The translations under genes were made by a program, and so were the position numbers. DNA of 14,356 nucleotides, taken from positions 1 to 14,356 of the forward strand of contig NZ_CAAGLX010000009.1 in assembly GCF_900770955.1 (NCBI RefSeq), given 5' to 3'. Below the pieces are notes generated by a model. The model had not been told where the DNA came from and did not search any database. It saw only the letters and a program-made list of their open reading frames with translations. This stretch comes from an uncultured Phascolarctobacterium sp. (GTDB taxonomy: Bacteria > Bacillota > Negativicutes > Acidaminococcales > Acidaminococcaceae). Shown in pieces: positions 13,756 to 14,356 of the stretch. The stretch's first letter is position 1; each line of letters begins with the position of its first letter.

Positions 13756-13788
13756 GCTGCTGCAGCATTAGCTGCAGCAGCTTTTTTG
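13756..13788 (+). terminator. Intrinsic terminator after hppA
   Basis: A perfect 11-bp GC-rich stem (13756-13766 with 13771-13781), loop ATTA, is followed by T6 (13782-13787). It is a very strong terminator. Confidence 0.95.
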
Positions 13789-13922
13789 TTCTGTCGCACA
13801 AATTTGAAGCTGCTTAATTTTCAAATATTGTACGCTCGTAGGCAGATATTTTCTTTTAAAAAAAATGAGTGTAACACTAAAGTAAATTTAACGTAAAAAC
13901 AAGATAGGATTAACAAAAATAC
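13789..13922. other. AT-rich spacer upstream of the SLH gene promoter
   Basis: No gene is seen. It contains a 7-bp inverted repeat (ATTTGAA 13802-13808 with TTCAAAT 13820-13826) and the 11-base palindrome AGTGTAACACT (13868-13878), about 45 bp upstream of the -35 box, which could be a regulator site or an UP-type AT-rich region. Neither is recognised. Confidence 0.4.
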
Positions 13923-13951
13923 TTGCACTGAATATCAATGCATGGTATAAT
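13923..13951 (+). promoter_or_regulatory. Strong promoter of the SLH outer-membrane gene
   Basis: TTGCAC (13923-13928) and a perfect TATAAT (13946-13951) are 17 bp apart, with TGG before the -10 giving the extended form. Transcription should start near 13958, leaving about 195 nt of leader. Confidence 0.88.
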
Positions 13952-13957
13952 GCAATT

Positions 13958-14153
13958 ATGGTAAGGAGATTGAGATACTCTACTTTCCATTAATATTGCT
14001 TTATAAATTACTGTGAAGGAAAAACCGGCAAAGGATGACAGAGGAAACAAGGCAACTCTTGAGCGGAATTTGCGGGCAACTCCGGAAGGTGATTTGTAAA
14101 AATATAATATTAGCAGTTAAAAAATACTGCTACATCCTGAGGAGGAAACTGAA
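13958..14153 (+). promoter_or_regulatory. Long 5' leader of the SLH gene
   Basis: The leader holds an 8-nt direct repeat GGCAACTC (14051-14058 and 14075-14082) in a purine-rich, conserved-looking segment (about 14010-14095). A hairpin follows (TAGCAGT 14111-14117 with ACTGCTA 14126-14132, A/T-rich loop) right before the ribosome site GAGGAGG (14139-14145). Long stable leaders are common for abundant surface proteins; I do not recognise a known riboswitch class. Confidence 0.45.
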
Positions 14154-14356
14154 ATGAAAAAATCCTTAGTACTCGCAATGGCAATGGCTCTGGGCGTAAC
14201 CGCTTCCGCTTACGCTGCTAACCCGTTCTCTGACGTTCCTGCTGGCCACTGGGCTTATGACAGCATCAACAAACTGGCTGCTGCTGGCGTAATCGAAGGC
14301 TACGGCGACTCCACCTTCGGTGGCGACAAACTGATGACCCGTTATGAAATGGCTCA
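14154..14356 (+). CDS. SLH-domain outer-membrane protein (OmpM-like), N-terminus only
   Basis: Only the first 67 codons are in the window. Residues 1 to about 21 form a signal peptide (MKKSLVLAMAMALGV core, cleavage after the ASAYA region), so the protein is exported through Sec. Residues from about 22 are an S-layer homology domain: NPFSDVPAGHWAYDSINKL (23-41), then GVIEGYGDSTFGGD and the ending MTRYEMA. In Negativicutes this signal-peptide-plus-SLH start marks OmpM-type proteins, whose periplasmic SLH domain binds the polyaminated peptidoglycan while a C-terminal beta-barrel sits in the outer membrane; the barrel is outside the window. ATG 14154 is 8 nt from GGAGG (14141-14145). The strong promoter, long leader and biased codons point to an abundant protein. 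A plain S-layer protein is the alternative. Confidence 0.88.
   Translation, partial: MKKSLVLAMAMALGVTASAYAANPFSDVPAGHWAYDSINKLAAAGVIEGYGDSTFGGDKLMTRYEMA

Noticed and set aside
12669..13799. 376-codon minus-strand open frame opposite hppA
   Set aside because: It mirrors the codon bias of a certain gene, its translation is rich in Ser/Gln/Thr/Asn with no motif, and it runs into the hppA terminator.
14010..14095. c-di-GMP, c-di-AMP, glycine or THF riboswitch in the SLH leader
   Set aside because: The purine-rich segment superficially resembles riboswitch cores, but none of the consensus blocks I know is present in order.

Overview
The window reads as chromosomal housekeeping DNA of a member of the Negativicutes (didermic Firmicutes), most likely an Acidaminococcaceae/Phascolarctobacterium-like gut anaerobe. 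Three things suggest this. The gene order cggR-gap-pgk-tpi-gpmI-eno-secG and the strong Shine-Dalgarno sites are Firmicute-like. The last gene starts a signal peptide plus SLH domain of the OmpM outer-membrane type typical of Negativicutes. A membrane pyrophosphatase of the K+-dependent type follows secG. The taxon is an inference; no database was searched.

Layout: (1) 1-150, the 3' part of a 5S rRNA and its terminator, the end of an rRNA operon on the + strand. (2) 151-758, about 600 bases without a gene, but with marked inverted-repeat structure, including a 146-nt element (153-298) with complementary ends that carries a 16-nt copy of the 5S 3' tail. (3) 661-2083, an MFS anion/sugar-acid transporter with its own promoter and terminator. 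(4) 2103-4037, a queuosine-precursor operon: promoter, preQ1-I-type riboswitch, one or two terminator hairpins, then queC, queT and queF, then a terminator. (5) 4174-11277, the central glycolytic operon: extended -10 promoter, CggR-like operator repeats in the leader, cggR, gap, an in-frame pgk-tpi fusion, gpmI, eno, terminator. (6) 11316-13788, secG and hppA, with an unusual leader before hppA. (7) 13923-14356, a strong promoter, a long leader of about 195 nt, and the start of an SLH/OmpM-like outer-membrane protein cut by the window end. All supported genes are on the + strand.

The genes fit together as follows. CggR probably represses the glycolytic operon and is released by fructose-1,6-bisphosphate, as in Bacillus. 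The operon encodes every step from glyceraldehyde-3-phosphate to phosphoenolpyruvate, plus triose isomerisation, with PGK and TIM in one polypeptide. The que operon makes 7-cyano-7-deazaguanine (QueC), reduces it to preQ1 (QueF) and imports precursor (QueT), with feedback at the RNA level by preQ1. HppA recovers energy from pyrophosphate as an ion gradient; Glu223 suggests Na+ pumping. I found no CRISPR array, transposase, prophage or defence system. The least explained sequence is the 151-660 spacer and the two leaders upstream of hppA and the SLH gene.
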